Source: Beta vulgaris subsp. vulgaris (lineage: Eukaryota > Streptophyta > Magnoliopsida > Caryophyllales > Amaranthaceae). Taken from it: a stretch of DNA of 64,000 nucleotides. Both the position numbers and the translations under genes were made by a program. The number at the start of each line of letters is the position of its first letter. Position 1 is the stretch's first letter. Of this stretch, positions 1 through 11,702 are shown one piece after another. The notes beneath the pieces were generated by a model. The model was not told where the DNA came from. It saw nothing but the letters and a program-made list of their open reading frames with translations, and did no database searches. The stretch is from positions 4,583,362-4,647,361 of the forward strand of contig NC_079203.1 in NCBI RefSeq assembly GCF_026745355.1, in the 5' to 3' direction.

Positions 1-113
1 CCATGTGAACATGTGATAGGAGAGAGATAGAGAGTTACCCAAAATAAAAGTGTAACATCTAATTTAAAATTTCCTAATATAGAAAGTGTAACATCTAAAA
101 AAAACGGAGGAAG
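1..113. repeat. Stowaway-like MITE, right end only
   Basis: The stretch ends in a purine-rich motif, aacggaggaagta (101-113), which is the typical inverted end of plant Stowaway/mariner MITEs (CTCCNTCCGTT in the other orientation), with TA as the probable target duplication. The phrase gtgtaacatct occurs twice. The other end lies outside the window, so length and family cannot be fixed. Confidence 0.45.
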
Positions 114-1639
114 TACAAAATTCTTAATACATAGAAATTTGAAATGCTTGACCAATTATATTTTTGTAACCCTAACCTTCTAATAGTTTGATTAACTGAA
201 AGCCTTGTACTCTAATTAACAATCCAATTAATAAATTTTATAATTGTTACAATTAAACTGTTATTGAATTACGTATACCCTAAATAAATTTACCAATTAT
301 ATATCCTTGATATTGTCGAACGTCAACCTTTTGTTAGCAATTAGCATGTCATCATTACTATACTAAATGCTCACAAACTTCTAGAATAATGATGTATTTA
401 CCTACCGGGTAGTCATCCCAAAAAAGATAAATTATGATAATATAATATATAAGTTGGTGACTTGTACTCTACTATGTACTAATATTACGTAAAGTCTTGG
501 TTTGACTACGACAATCCAACTGAAACCAATGGAATAATGGCTAGTATCATGGCTCAAATCGTGCATGCTCTTCGTCTATTTTGATACTAGAATTTGGCTG
601 TCATTTTTTTCTTCTACGGAATATGTCATCGTCATCTTTAACAAACAAATATCATGTAATCACCTGTTTTATCACCTGAATCATCTTCTCGATTTATTCC
701 TCGATCGCCCTAAAATCTGCACGACCCCTTGGGAGCCATACTTGAATAATTGTAGAACATCCAAATTATATGAGTTAAAGTGGTAGTTCATGACGAAAGA
801 AAAGAGAAAACGATACACACTAGTACTAGGCAGCAGCAAACTTAGGAGCAATTCTATAAATTCCTTAATTTAGAGTATGTCTTGTTTCACGTGAATAAGA
901 TACCTTGAAGTGAAAAGGATGTAGGAGAAACTTTTTTTATAAAAAATAAAAAGGCAAAAGTAATGAGTACATGCCTTGTAAAAACTAATACTAATGAAAA
1001 CTCAAAAATGATACTTTGCACCCATAAACTAACAAATTTACCGCTAAATCGATAAAAAAACGTCATAAGCTGAAACTCGGCTTAATCAAGACACTTTGTT
1101 AATAATTATATTTCATGGGTCATTTACGCATTGGTAATTCAAATCACATGGACATCAAATGTGTCGTTTATTTGTGAGCTAGCTTCAAACCACATGGACA
1201 TTCAATGTTCTTTTGACAATATTCAACAACAAAACCATGGACGAATCCCTATCAATTGTAAAACGATCAACATTACTGCCTCTTTCAAAAATGTCCGTAC
1301 TGTAACAAGTACGACTATTGTATGTAGAAACCAAAATGGCGAGTAGATTGAAGGGCTAACACACCAAGGATATTGCATGGATGAAATAGAGTCAAAGGTC
1401 ATCAAATCAAGAAGCCTTGTAATGGTTTAGGAAAAAAAAACTTTGTGATTTTAGCTAATGATTGAAAACAGGCCACAGATGAAATCACTTCAAACGTTAG
1501 AGTGAAATCCAATTTAACAAAGTTAGTACAAGACCAACTACAAGGAGTAGTCAGACTATAACATGAGGACACAAGGTAGGAACTACCAACATATTGGCTG
1601 GTAATGCATGCAAAGCATGCTAAGGAAATACCCCAACAT
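114..1639. other. AT-rich intergenic DNA
   Basis: Very AT-rich sequence without a recognisable coding region, RNA gene or bounded repeat. Short open frames at 565-786 and 1131-1346 show no domain, no codon pattern and no splice context, so they are treated as chance. A near-duplicate phrase, cacatggacat, occurs at about 1146 and 1192, which hints at a small local duplication. Confidence 0.5.
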
Positions 1640-1716
1640 AATGTTGGGAGTAAGGATCGAACCCCTGACCTCAGAGATCATAGGGGAGTGCTCTACCACA
1701 TGAGCTAGCTCCTCAT
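1640..1716 (-). repeat. tRNA-derived SINE head (or decayed tRNA-like sequence)
   Basis: On the minus strand there is an A-box-like TAGCTCATGTGG (complement of 1696-1707) followed about 30 nt later by a B-box GGTTCGATCC (complement of 1654-1663). This is the internal RNA polymerase III promoter layout of tRNA genes and tRNA-derived SINEs. A convincing anticodon arm and cloverleaf are not visible, so a SINE head is preferred over a functional tRNA. The sequence continues into a small palindrome around 1632-1648 (ccaacataatgttgg). No clear target-site duplication was found. Confidence 0.5.
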
Positions 1717-1910
1717 CCTTTTGGAAGAATGATGAATACCTTGTTAATGAATGTATTTTGCTAAGACAACCTAGAGACCATGACAGTTATTTGAAACTAG
1801 ATAAACTAAATATTTATTCTTATTGATTTAGGTATTGTAACTAACGCTAAAGGGTCTCGAATATTGCCTATAAATATGATCATTAACTCTAATTATTAAT
1901 ATTTCGTGTA

Positions 1911-2278
1911 TCTCTATTATATAAGGGAAGAAGAGGGGGACAAACCAAAAATGATAATTCCTTTTATATCTCCTTAAGTAATAAATATAAATTCACCATC
2001 TTTTATCATTATATCCTTAGCCTCTATTATATAAGGAAAAAGGAGGATGACACCAAAAATGATAATTTCTTTTATACCATTAAGTAATAAAATATAAATT
2101 CACCATCTTTTATCATTATGTCCTCAATTAACAAAATGTTTACATCATCATTGATTTATTGGCTTTCAAAAAACAGAAGAAAAATATACAATAAAATTTA
2201 TGAATAATTCTTCGTATATATTATTACGCAATTGACCTTTTATTTGTTTTCGCAGGCATCGCGTGCATATAAGACTAG
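1911..2278 (+). mobile_element. small non-autonomous Helitron-like element
   Basis: The left end reads TCTCTATTATATAAGG, directly after host A. The right end reads GCGTGCATATAAGACTAG (2261-2278), followed by host T. TC at the 5' end, CTAG at the 3' end just after a small GC-rich imperfect hairpin (around 2254-2266), and insertion between A and T are the hallmarks of plant Helitrons. The first about 215 bp consist of two tandem copies of a unit of about 107 bp (starting 1911 and about 2018), so the 5' end itself is duplicated. No Rep/helicase coding is present. The 3' hairpin is weak, which limits confidence. Confidence 0.5.
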
Positions 2279-2761
2279 TTGTGAAATAAGTGAAACACGT
2301 CTATAAAAAAGCCATTCTAACAACACACTACTAGAAGTTGTCCAAGCACAATGTCGCCACATCACGAGCAACGTTCGTTTACATTTTACAACCGCAAATT
2401 AGATCCTGGGGAAGGGAGTAGGATGAGCATCCTACACCTTCCCCTAAGCGACGTCGTTTCATTAGTTTTAGGGGAGTCAAAATTTTGGTTGGCTTTTGGC
2501 GGTATTTTTGAAAGTGGGCCAGCTCCTTCATTTCAAGCTTTTGTACTTTGTTGCTTACATCACTCACTCATTCACTCTCTTTCTCTCTCATTTATTTTTC
2601 AAGAACCATTTCAATTCTCTCTCTCATTTATTTTGTTCTTCATTTATTTCTCCCTGATTTTCATTCATTTCTACCATAAATTCCCAAAAGTTGATATTTG
2701 GTTTTATTTTCTGTTTTGCATTTTTAAAACTTTGCATGTTTCATGTTACTCAATTTGTAAA
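2279..2761 (+). other. leader/promoter region of the FAR1-type transposase pseudogene
   Basis: This sequence precedes the first recognisable transposase exon and becomes strongly pyrimidine-rich (2560-2680, runs of ctctctttctctc), as plant 5' leaders often are. An open frame runs through it from 2351 into the first exon, but it is low-complexity and the start at 2762 gives the acidic N-terminus expected of FAR1-like proteins. No confident TATA box was identified. The phrase cactactagaag near 2328 resembles a CACTA terminus, but no partner end was found. Confidence 0.35.
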
Positions 2762-4864
2762 ATGGATGATATAAGTGGAAATGATGGAATTTCAATTGAT
2801 AATGTTATTTCATCTAATGAAATGGGAGATTTAGGTGATGGAGGAGAAAGAGAAGAAGATGAATTACCAGGAAATTCTGGTATTTATTTGTTGAAGCAAT
2901 TTTTTTAATGTACAAATGCTGATGCATATGGTTTGTTGTACAATAATATACGAGTGTACATTTTGTATTTTTCAGTGATCAAAGTAATGACCATCAGTTT
3001 ACATTGTGATTTATCCTTATTGCGTTGGTTGTGGTACCTTTTTTTATTACTAGCTCCACCTGCAGTTGCAGTTGCATGTACATGCACGTACCTTGCATGT
3101 ACACTTTGTTGACATTCATGTACATTAACTGGTTTATAATCATTTTTGTTATGTGTTGACCTTTTGTTTAAATACCCATATTGAGTTTTTTTTATTTGTG
3201 TCTATAGAATATGTTGAGTCTGAGACATCTGAATTGATACTCAAAGAGGTTGCTAATGACGAAGAAGCTTACAAATTATACAATGAATATGCCTTTAAAT
3301 GTGGATTTGAGATTCGCAAGGCCAAGGTTTGTTGGAGATATGATACAAAGACCATTAGACAACGATCTTTAGTTTGTAGTCGTGAAGGTGTGAAGGACAC
3401 AAAAAGTGGTCTGCCTAAGGTATGTTTTTTGTTGTGTTTTGTTTAATGTAGGTTATGGTTATAATGGTTGTGAAAATGATCACCCATGGTTAGCATATGT
3501 TCATTGGTTATGAGAATATGTACATTGTAGTATAGTATATATTTTTTTTTTTTGAATTAGTATATGTAAGTTTACATGTTATTGGGCATTTTTCATGTAA
3601 TGTAAATTAGTAAACATGATATAGTTATTTTTATATAGTGTAGTTTATGAGGGTTTTATATATTGTTTTTGCACCACATTATCCTTGTAAGTTAGTTATT
3701 TGTTTTTATATTAATGTATGTGGTTTAAATGTAAAATGGGTTTTTCATATGGTATAATTTTTATATTATTGTTTGGATACTTTATAAATTAGTAAACATG
3801 AGATAGTTATTTTATTTGTCGTAAATTATGGGGTTTTAAATATTTTGGGTAAAGATGTACATTGGCATAATTTTTTATATTATTATGTTGGACATGTTGA
3901 TGATCATTAATTCACACATGTTGTTCACTGGAGTATACTTTATGTTCTTTTTGGCACAAGCATATACTAAGCTTGATCAACGTTGTGGATGTAAAGCATA
4001 TACTCAATTTGATATTTCCAAAGAGTCTGGGGTCTTTATTGTTACTAAGCACCACATGATTCACAATCACCCCATGGTGCCACTGAAACAAAGACATTTA
4101 ATAAGATCTCCTAGGAAAGTTATTGTCGAACAGTTGCACATGATTAATAATTGGAGAAGTTGTGGGGTTGGGTTGTTGAAGCTGTGCGCGTATTGAGGAA
4201 GGAAGCGGGTGGATCTACTAATCTTGGATTCACGAACAGGGATGCATATGATGCAGTGGCTGCTCAAAGAAAAAAAGAACTTGATGGTTGTGATAATAAC
4301 CAACTGATTAAGTACTTTACACAAAGAGAAGCAGACGAAAGTGATTTTTATTACGATCTTCAACTAGATGCTGGAGGGCACTTAATCAGTTTTTTTTTTT
4401 TGGAGAGATGGAAGAATGAAAAAGGATTATGAAGTGTTTGGGGATTTAGTTGTTCATGATACGACATACCGCACCAGCAAGTATGGGATGATTTGTGGCC
4501 CCTTTGTTGGGATGAACCATCACCAAAGGAATGTGATGTTTGGAGTTGGTTTCCTATTAAACGAGGATACCGATTCTTTTGTGTGGTTGTTTGAATATTT
4601 TTTGAAAAGTATGGGAGGTAGGTCACCCATAACCATTATGACAGACCAAGATGCCGTCATGGTCAAGGCTATAAGCACTGTTTTTCCCAATGTTATACGT
4701 CGTTTGTGTATATGGCACATAGGGAAAAATTCCATTAACAATATAAAAGGGTTGAGGCGAATGGCTGGATTTGTGGATCTATTCAATTATGTTCTAAAAT
4801 AATGTGAGATCGAGAGTGAGTTTAAGCACTACTGGAAAAGGTAAAGGATGGATTCTTTTACAAT

Positions 4865-5490
4865 AAATTACTGAGTCATAATATTTTTTGTTATATTGTT
4901 CATTGTTTTCGGTAATATGATCACCGCATGATGGAGGTTTGTTCAATGTAGGGTGTCTTGATCAATGCAATCTTGTTGTTTACATGTACATTAGAAGGAT
5001 GTGATTTTTATCTCAGTAAATGTCATGATTTTTGATATTTGTTAATATAATGATTGAAAATGTTTGTATGTACATTAGATAAGGTTGTTGACAAAATTAT
5101 TTTCACTGTTAAAATTAACTTGTTCACTGGTTTAAGGCAAATGATCATTGTGTATCTAGAAAATGTGCATTGTTTTATATATGTATGATTTTTCTTGTAA
5201 ATTGGTGAGTCATAACGTGTCATGTTATATTGTTCATTGTAGTCAGTAATATGATCACTGCAGTATGAAGGTTTGTTCAGTGTAGGGTCACTGTAATCTT
5301 TCATGCTTTGTACATATACATGTACATTAGAAGGAGGTGATTTTTATCTCGTTAAATGTCATGATTTTTGATATTGTTAATATAATCACTGGAAATATTT
5401 TTTTGTACATTAGAATGTGGTTGTTGACAAATTTATGTTCACAGGTTTAAGGCAAATGATCATTATGTATCTAACAAATGTTCAATGTCT
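4865..5490 (+). repeat. intronic tandem duplication, two copies of about 300 bp
   Basis: Copy 1 starts near 4865 and copy 2 near 5199. Shared blocks in the same order are gagtcataa, gttatattgttcattg, gtaatatgatcac, aggtttgttca, tgtacattagaagga, tgatttttatct, aatgtcatgatttttgat and aggcaaatgatcatt. The period is about 334 bp. The duplication lies inside the intron between the transposase exons ending at 4840 and starting near 5503, and divergence between copies is moderate, so it is old relative to the neighbouring insertions. Confidence 0.75.
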
Positions 5491-6327
5491 TCGATATGCA
5501 GTATGATTATCAAGTACAATTGTGATGCATGTCCTTGGTTGATTAGGTTGTACAAGTTAAGGAAGATGTGGTGTCTAGTTTACTCCAAGGATTACTTCTT
5601 TGGGGGTCCTATCTTCTCAAAAAAGATAGACCACCAACCATTCTTTGAGTCAAAGGCTTCATAGCATGCAAGGTTTGTGCGATTCTACAATGTTTTTATA
5701 GATGTTGTTGAGGAGTTGAGGGATAGGAGAATGGTGAAGATTACTATGCACTAAATAGCAACAAACATTTAGCATTTGTAGATGTTAAGTTACTCAATGA
5801 GGAAAAAAAAGTTATACACTATGGCTGTCTATTTAACATTTGAGAAAATTTTCATAAGAGGCGCATCGTTTTGCCATAAACTACCCAAGTATGACCCTCC
5901 GTTCTTTGATTATCATGTGGGGCATACCGAGAAAGAATATCTAATGCATTTTGTTAAATTTGACCAGTAAAATTTGACAATTGATTGCACATGTAAGTAT
6001 TTCACTGAAATGAGTCTCTTATGTTCTCATTTTTTGAGGATTTTTCACATACGTAATGTGGAAAAAAATCCCCCAGAGATACATATTGGGTAGATGGGCA
6101 AAACATGCTATGTGCACAAGAGTGAACGATGATGCTGACAAGGGTGTAAATATTCTCCAAGCGTCGGTTTGGCGTGTTCAAACTACAAGGGATGCTTTAA
6201 TTTTTCAATAATAAATTCAAGCCAACATGACATAGCTGCTAGAAAGCTTGTGGAGAATGCTTTTAGTGATTTGAAGATAAAGGTTGAGTCCCTTATTGGG
6301 AAGGTTGATGAATCAATCACGATAGAT

Positions 6328-8154
6328 TATAATACCCCATATTTTTAGTATTTATTTAAATAATTAAATATTTATTTTTCAAAATAACTATTTTAAGCAA
6401 AGGGTATTTTAGTATTTTTATTGGTTTTAAATTATTTTGACGGGAATATGGCGCCAAAATTGGATTTGTTAAGCTTTTGGTATTAAATCCTAGTCAAAAA
6501 AATTCAGAAAACCAAAAAAAAAAAAAAAAATTTTTAGGGGCCATATGTTCTTACGGGATTTATGGTGATTGGAGGGAGTTTTGTTTTCCTATAACTTTCA
6601 AATTTATGATGGAGGTTACAAATCTTGGTTTAATCTCCTAATTTATGGTGAAGATTACAAACTATTTAATTTTTGAAATTAAGTACTACCTATTCTACTC
6701 CTACAAATACCCCATACCTTAAGCCATCTTTTCCACAAAAAAACTCTGAAGAATCCATAATCTCTTACTTCAAAGTTCTTCTTTTTCTTCCTATCTATTC
6801 TAGTTTTATATTTCTTATTTAAGTTTCAATTTTCTTTGGTTTAAGAAAAATATTTTCATAGTTTTTACTAAAAATTATTATGATCATGATAGGTCATTCA
6901 TGTTTAAATTCATGATTAAGTTCATGTGGTAAATTGCTTATTAGTTGGTTATGAGAAAGCTCAAGTATAAGAATAAGTGAAGATACTAGTATACTTTTGT
7001 GCAAGATCAAGGTACGTTATGTAGCTAAATCTTTTGAAATATAATTTTATGTGATAAATTTTTTATTGATTTAATGGTTGGATTGGTTTAGAAATTTGGT
7101 TTGAAATGGTTACAATATTTTATTATTCACTCTTGGAAGTGAAAAGAAGGAATGATTTTATCAATCATTTTTATATAGAAGTTTTGTTATCCTTTTTGGA
7201 AAATTAAATTACTTTTACAAGCAAAGGTTGATTGGTTTTTATGAACTTGAATGTTCAAAAAGTTATTTATGAGAAAGGAGGTTTATTCATGACTTACAAG
7301 TCATATTATTATTATTTCCGCTTGATTAATATCAAGAGATTCAAAGTCCACTTGTTGGCAATTATAGTTACCCCTTGATATAACTCCGTGATGGGATGAC
7401 TAGCTTGGGTGGTGTGCACATTTAGCAAAATATAGAAGGGGTGATAAGAAGAGGAATTGTTTTCAGGATTATTTTTAATCCAAGTTGTTTAGAAAGAGTT
7501 TGTTCTTAAAAGGTTATTCTTGAATTATCATTCAAGTATTTGGAAAGAGTTTGTTCTTAAAAGGTTATTTTTGAATTATTATTCAAGTGTTTGAAAAGAG
7601 TTTGTTCTTAAAAGGTTATTCTTGAATTATTATTCAAGTGTTTGGAAAGAGTTTATTCTTGAAATGTTGTTCTTGAATTATTATTAAGTGTTTGAAAATA
7701 GTTTATTCTTAGAGAATTATTCTTGAATTATTGGTGATAGAGTTTTCGAAATGAAAACTTGTTACGAACTAACAAATGTGTTACTTATCTAGTACATTTA
7801 GTACTCAGTTTTATACTGACGCGTATTTCCTTTTTCCTATTTGGCTTTGCCCTATTTACCTTTTTGGTAAGCAGATTTGCAGGTGAATTTTGGATGTGCA
7901 TGGGAGCATACTAGGAAGGGGATCTTCACCTAGATTATAGTGTTTCATTAATTTTGAGTATTGAGACAATATTTACTTTTATTAATAAAGAAGTATTATT
8001 ATTTTTGGTTAAAAGTCTTTCGATGCAAGTTATTTTGTTAGTTAGTAGTTGGTCGCCGAAAGCGTGTTAGTCACGTGGCGGTAATACTCCTAAATTACTC
8101 AAATATTATTTACTAAATTATTTATTTAAATGTGAGTAATTTGGGGGTGTTACA
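6328..8154 (+). mobile_element. solo LTR inserted in the FAR1-type pseudogene
   Basis: The left boundary is TAGAT (6323-6327) then tataatacccc; the right end is gggggtgttaca then TAGAT (8155-8159). The 5-bp direct repeat TAGAT is the target-site duplication. The ends agree with the LTR at 61132-63655, which starts tgtaatactc and ends gggggtgttaca, so both belong to related LTR retrotransposons; the left TG here has mutated to TA. No internal domain or second LTR is present, consistent with LTR-LTR recombination leaving a 1,827-bp solo LTR. It separates the SWIM finger exon from the basic C-terminal tail of the host pseudogene. Confidence 0.85.
7484..7735 (+). repeat. about 53-bp tandem repeat, five copies, inside the solo LTR
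   Basis: The unit contains gaaagagtttgttcttaaaa, then ggttattcttgaatta, then ttattcaagtgttt, and recurs five times with growing divergence toward the right. Tandem arrays in the U3 part of LTRs commonly vary in copy number; here it is simply a structural feature of the LTR. Confidence 0.8.
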
Positions 8155-8984
8155 TAGATGCTGTGAAAAAATTGTTATATCGCATGTTGTCAAAGAGCCA
8201 CCTAAAAAGAGGAAGAAAGGAACTAGAGATGTAAGGTTGAAAAACATTGTGAAAAAGCAGGTGAACAGGCTGAAAGATTGGAAAAAAACTGGTGAGAAAG
8301 CTGCAATTAGGAAGAAGGCAAAAGCGCAAAAATTTGTCCAGGTACCCTTTGTACATTGCAATTTCCAGAATGTTCATCTCTTAAGTTTACATGGTCAGTC
8401 ACTAGTTATGTGGATAATAGGATACCACGATGGCATATTCTATGTGTACAATATTAGTGTATTAATGTACACTGATATTATATATGTGTACAATAGTCTA
8501 TTTGTGTAAGATTGTTTCTGGTGTGATGTACAATACTTATGGTTCTATGTACTTTATCATTGTGTCAGTTGTACAATATTAATCTATCACGTTTAAATGG
8601 CCAGTAATTGTTTATGTTGATAATAGGATACTATGATGCCATATGTGTACAACATCATTGTACAAATGTACCCTGATATTATGATGTTGTATAATAGCCC
8701 AATTGTGTATGATTGCTTCTGGCACGATGTATGAACAATGTGTATGGTGCTATGTAATGTGTGTTTGGTAAGGTTGTACAATAACTATATGGTGAATATT
8801 CATTGTATTTAAATGATTAATTGGTCTTTTTGTATTTTAGTCAACTAACTTTGTCTTATACAGGAATACATTGATATCCCTAAAGAAAGTACTGCAGCTC
8901 ACTCAATATACAACAAGTCTCTTCTTGATGTCTATGGCCCCGATGAATATTTTCCTACTAACCACATCCCCGAGGAAAGTAGCA

Positions 8985-9125
8985 AAGTTGAGCAACCGCA
9001 TCATAAAGCCGCGCGCTTTGGATGTCTACCATGAATATTCTGAGAAGCTTTTTGAGAATGGAGACGTGATCTCTGGATGTCTAACATAAATATGTTGAAG
9101 AGCTTTTTGGAAAATGAAACGTAGT
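8985..9125 (+). repeat. short tandem duplication at the 3' end of the transposase pseudogene
   Basis: Two adjacent blocks share ggatgtcta, ataaatat/atgaatat, agctttttgagaatg/agctttttggaaaatg and a terminal gacgt/aacgt. The period is about 55-60 bp. The duplication covers the stop codon and the start of the 3' untranslated region. Confidence 0.55.
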
Positions 9126-9214
9126 CCACCATCAATGAGTTGTTGATACACTGTGTTTTTTGGGGTTGAAGCGTTTTTGTAATTCATGTAGCTCTTTCAT
9201 GTTGTACTTGGTCT

Positions 9215-9362
9215 AATACACCAAAAAATTGCTTGTTATTAATTGAAGGTGATGTTAAGTTATACAATGTTTACAATTTGTCTAAATATTAACTGTAGTT
9301 AGTGAACAACAGTATAAAGTCAGTGAACATGAAAGTAATGATAATGTACAATTTAAAAATAC
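9215..9362 (+). repeat. direct repeat, copy A (left of the nested MULE)
   Basis: This block matches copy B (about 18300-18455) in the same orientation. Both contain gaaggtgatgttaagttata, then caatgttta, then aactgtagttagtgaacaac, then aaagtcagtgaacatg and gataatgtacaa. Copy A is cut on its right by the MULE at about 9363; its missing right part appears to continue on the far side of that MULE at 18245-18300 (gcattgta, cacttgagtgttcaaatcac). The simplest reading is a tandem duplication that existed before the MULE inserted. Confidence 0.75.
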
Positions 9363-9726
9363 GGTTTTTCACCAAATATCCCTGACAAAAAAATTTATTC
9401 ACCAAATACCCCAATTTTTTTCAAAATTCACCATATACCCCTGGCTTTTAACAAAATTCACCAGATACCCCTGACATTTTGAAAAGAACCCAAAATAGCC
9501 TTTTTGGTTAACAGACGTTAGTACTCCGTTAGTGGTAAGTATATATTCACCATATACCCCTAAGTAAAATAGTTATGCACTAGATACCCTTATTTTTGAA
9601 TGACTTGTAACGGCTATTTTTCCAGTTTAAAAAACTAGCCGTTAGTTTTATGTTGCCTATATAAATACATGGATCCAATACCCTTTTCCTCACCTATTTG
9701 TTATTGCAATTGTAAGGAGATTTGCC

Positions 9727-10125
9727 ATGAGTTACTCAAATAGTTCATCCACACAATCTTCATACATAAGAGTACCTAACTCCTACTGTACTTGTAGAAA
9801 AAAATTTGCAATACGAAGCTCTGAAACCACAACAAATCCTCAGCGACTGTATTACAAGTGTGATACATGCAACAATTTTAGATGGTGCAAAGGAAGTGTG
9901 GAGCACAATCTGAGCAACCAACATGAATCTCCACTGTGCAGAGAAGAAGGAGACAGTTCAGAGAAGAAGAAGATGAAGGAAGAGCTTAAGCACTTGAAGA
10001 AAAAACTGAAGCAACAACAACAACTAGTAAATACAACAATAAAAGTAGGAGTAGTCATGTTTGTAGTTGTAATAATTGTAATATTTAAGTCAAATATTGT
10101 AATTGGTGGAAAAGACCAAATGTAA
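9727..10125 (+). CDS. GRF-type zinc-finger protein with C-terminal membrane segment
   Basis: This 132-residue protein has no interruption. Residues about 20-55 carry a GRF-type zinc finger: the CTC pair, TTTNPQRLYYKC, CNNFRWC. Residues about 75-105 form a charged, K/E-rich and Q-rich coiled coil, and residues about 107-122 (VGVVMFVVVIIVIF) form a likely membrane segment. Short GRF plus coiled-coil plus TM proteins are common passengers of plant MULEs. GRF fingers bind single-stranded or unusual nucleic acids in other proteins, but the role here is unknown. It sits about 360 bp inside the left TIR of the MULE and points toward the transposase gene. The start ATG follows atttgcc after a plausible transcribed leader; the terminal TIR probably supplies the promoter. 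Confidence 0.75.
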   Translation: MSYSNSSSTQSSYIRVPNSYCTCRKKFAIRSSETTTNPQRLYYKCDTCNNFRWCKGSVEHNLSNQHESPLCREEGDSSEKKKMKEELKHLKKKLKQQQQLVNTTIKVGVVMFVVVIIVIFKSNIVIGGKDQM

Positions 10126-10844
10126 TATTGTTTACCACAAATTATCATGTGTTAACTGCTGTACCATCAACTAAAAACCCAATGTAGCAAAAAATCACCA
10201 TTTGAAGCACATTTTAATGTAGCATCAACAAAATGATAGGCCCTACATAATCACAAAAAATAAAATAATCTAAGCCATCCTAAAACAGTTCATGCTTTCT
10301 TGTTCTTGCTCTATGTCTTCTTAGCTTTAGGTTGGTTGGTTGAGGCACTGTTAGCATCTGTTTCTTTCCTTTTTCTCCCTCTCTTCTCAGTCCCTGTTGC
10401 AACTGATGTAGACCCTTTCTCCTTCCTGGTGTGAGCAGTTGGTCCACCTCCACAGGTCCTTGCATTGTGGCCCACTTCTTTACATTTGCTGCACTTAATA
10501 GTGATGTGCCTTTTGCCCTTCCTGGCTTCATTTGGACCTCTCGTCCTCTGCTTTTGGGGTCTCCCAGCACCTCTCTTAACATCAGGGGAAGAAATGAGGG
10601 GTAGGCCATGGTCAGGCCAGTGAGATGGATCAGCCATGCTGGGGTGAATGTGCTCCCCAAAGGTTGCCTTGTAAGCTACCCCCTTAAAATAAGGAGATAC
10701 AAAATTAGCAGCCTCCAATCTCTCATCAAAAATTACTCTTAGTGCATGTTTGCAAGGTATACCACAACCTTGCCATTTTCCATATACACACCTACCATCA
10801 ACTAACCTAATGGGGAAACTCACATCACAACAAGAATGTCAGCG

Positions 10845-11225
10845 TTTAGCGTCCGCAAAAATCAGACGCTAAAAACACGGAATCGGACGCTAAATATATT
10901 AGCGTCCGCCAACGGACGCTAAAAGGCTGATGCAAAACCGTTGGTCGCTAATTATCCAAATAGCGTCCGCCAAGCGGACGCTAAAAAATTAGCGTCTGAT
11001 ATTTCAAATTTAGCGACCGTCAACTTCGCGGTCACTAAATAGCGACCGTCTACTACAATTAGCGACCGCCTAGGCGGTCGCTAATTAGCAACCGTCCACA
11101 AGCAGTCGCTAATTAGCGACTGCCTAGGCGGTCGCTAATTGTAGTAGACGGTCCTTAGTGACCGCAAAGTTGACGGTCGCTAATTAGGGACCGTTTTCTC
11201 AGACGCTAGTTTTGAAAACAGTCGT
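10845..11225. repeat. left subterminal repeat array of the CACTA element
   Basis: A dense set of direct and inverted 9-12 bp motifs is present: TAGCGTCCGC, GCGGACGCTA, TAGCGACCGTC and GGCGGTCGCTAATTAGC. It includes an extended palindrome around 11040-11180, where gcgaccgcctaggcggtcgc and gcgactgcctaggcggtcgc each fold back. In En/Spm-like elements such motifs are binding sites for the element's DNA-binding protein and targets for methylation. The matching array at 14541-14760 is dominated by GGACGCTAATT and TAGCGTCTG. Confidence 0.85.
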
Positions 11226-11702
11226 AAATTTTTGGTACGCATTTGCACTATTTTTTTTTTTTTTTTTTGCTTTTGGTTAACTAATATTAATTGTAATAGC
11301 TTTTCACTTTTAATTAATTGATATTAAATGTAATAAGATATGAAATGATGCAAATACCATCTTTTATTAAGGCAAACAAATTAATCAATTCAATTATTAT
11401 TGATAATAAATTTAGATACAAGTGAAAAAATAATTCTATAACTAAATTCTAGTATACTTAGAACAAAATCTAATACAAATCTCATATAATTACATGTACA
11501 CTTTAAACTCCACAACAAAAATCTAGAACCGAAACGGACTTCAAATATGGTATCAGGATCGAAACCAACTTCAAATCTGGAACTCAAACGCAAATCTCAT
11601 AACCCTGCAAATTAACAAAAACAAAGAAATTAATGAAATTAACCAGAAAAAAAAACAATTATTAACAAGAATTATTAACATGAATTAAATGAATGACTTG
11701 TC

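Larger units (their letters stand above)
2762..9034 (+). pseudogene. FAR1-type Mutator-like transposase (FRS-like), decayed and interrupted by a solo LTR
   Basis: The gene matches the FAR1/FRS layout in order. An acidic N-terminal exon is at 2762-2879. A FAR1 DNA-binding domain lies in exons 3208-3419 and about 3961-4160; it includes EEAYKLYNEYA, CGCKAY and HNHP, where the Cys and His residues form the zinc site. The MULE transposase core has HDTTYRT and TDQD as the first two acidic catalytic positions (4455-4640). The exon starting near 5503 carries LRKMWCLVYSKDYF. A SWIM-type zinc finger with CTCKYF and CSH spacing follows near 5980-6050. A basic C-terminal tail (PPKKRKKG) is found at 8197-8340, and the last exon runs from 8863 to the stop at 9032-9034. 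Breaks include a frame change near 4160, another in an 11-T run near 4390, an in-frame TAA at 4800, further stops in the later exons, and the solo LTR at 6328-8154. It is therefore non-functional as transposase. A domesticated FRS gene is unlikely given this decay. Confidence 0.8.

Noticed and set aside
1640..1716. Functional tRNA gene on the minus strand
   Set aside because: A and B boxes are good, but the anticodon stem and the acceptor stem do not pair properly, so a SINE head is more likely.
2328..2342. cactactagaagttg as a CACTA terminus and possible left end of the large complex
   Set aside because: No matching inverted end or 3-bp duplication was found near the right side of the complex.
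2351..2908. A 185-codon plus-strand frame before the FAR1 exons
   Set aside because: Its first two thirds are a pyrimidine-rich leader giving S/F/L-rich sequence. Only the last part, from 2762, matches the family N-terminus, and a donor site precedes the stop.
4831..4845. cactactggaaaagg as a CACTA terminus
   Set aside because: It is coding sequence of the FAR1-type transposase (the FKHYWKR motif) and the resemblance is chance.
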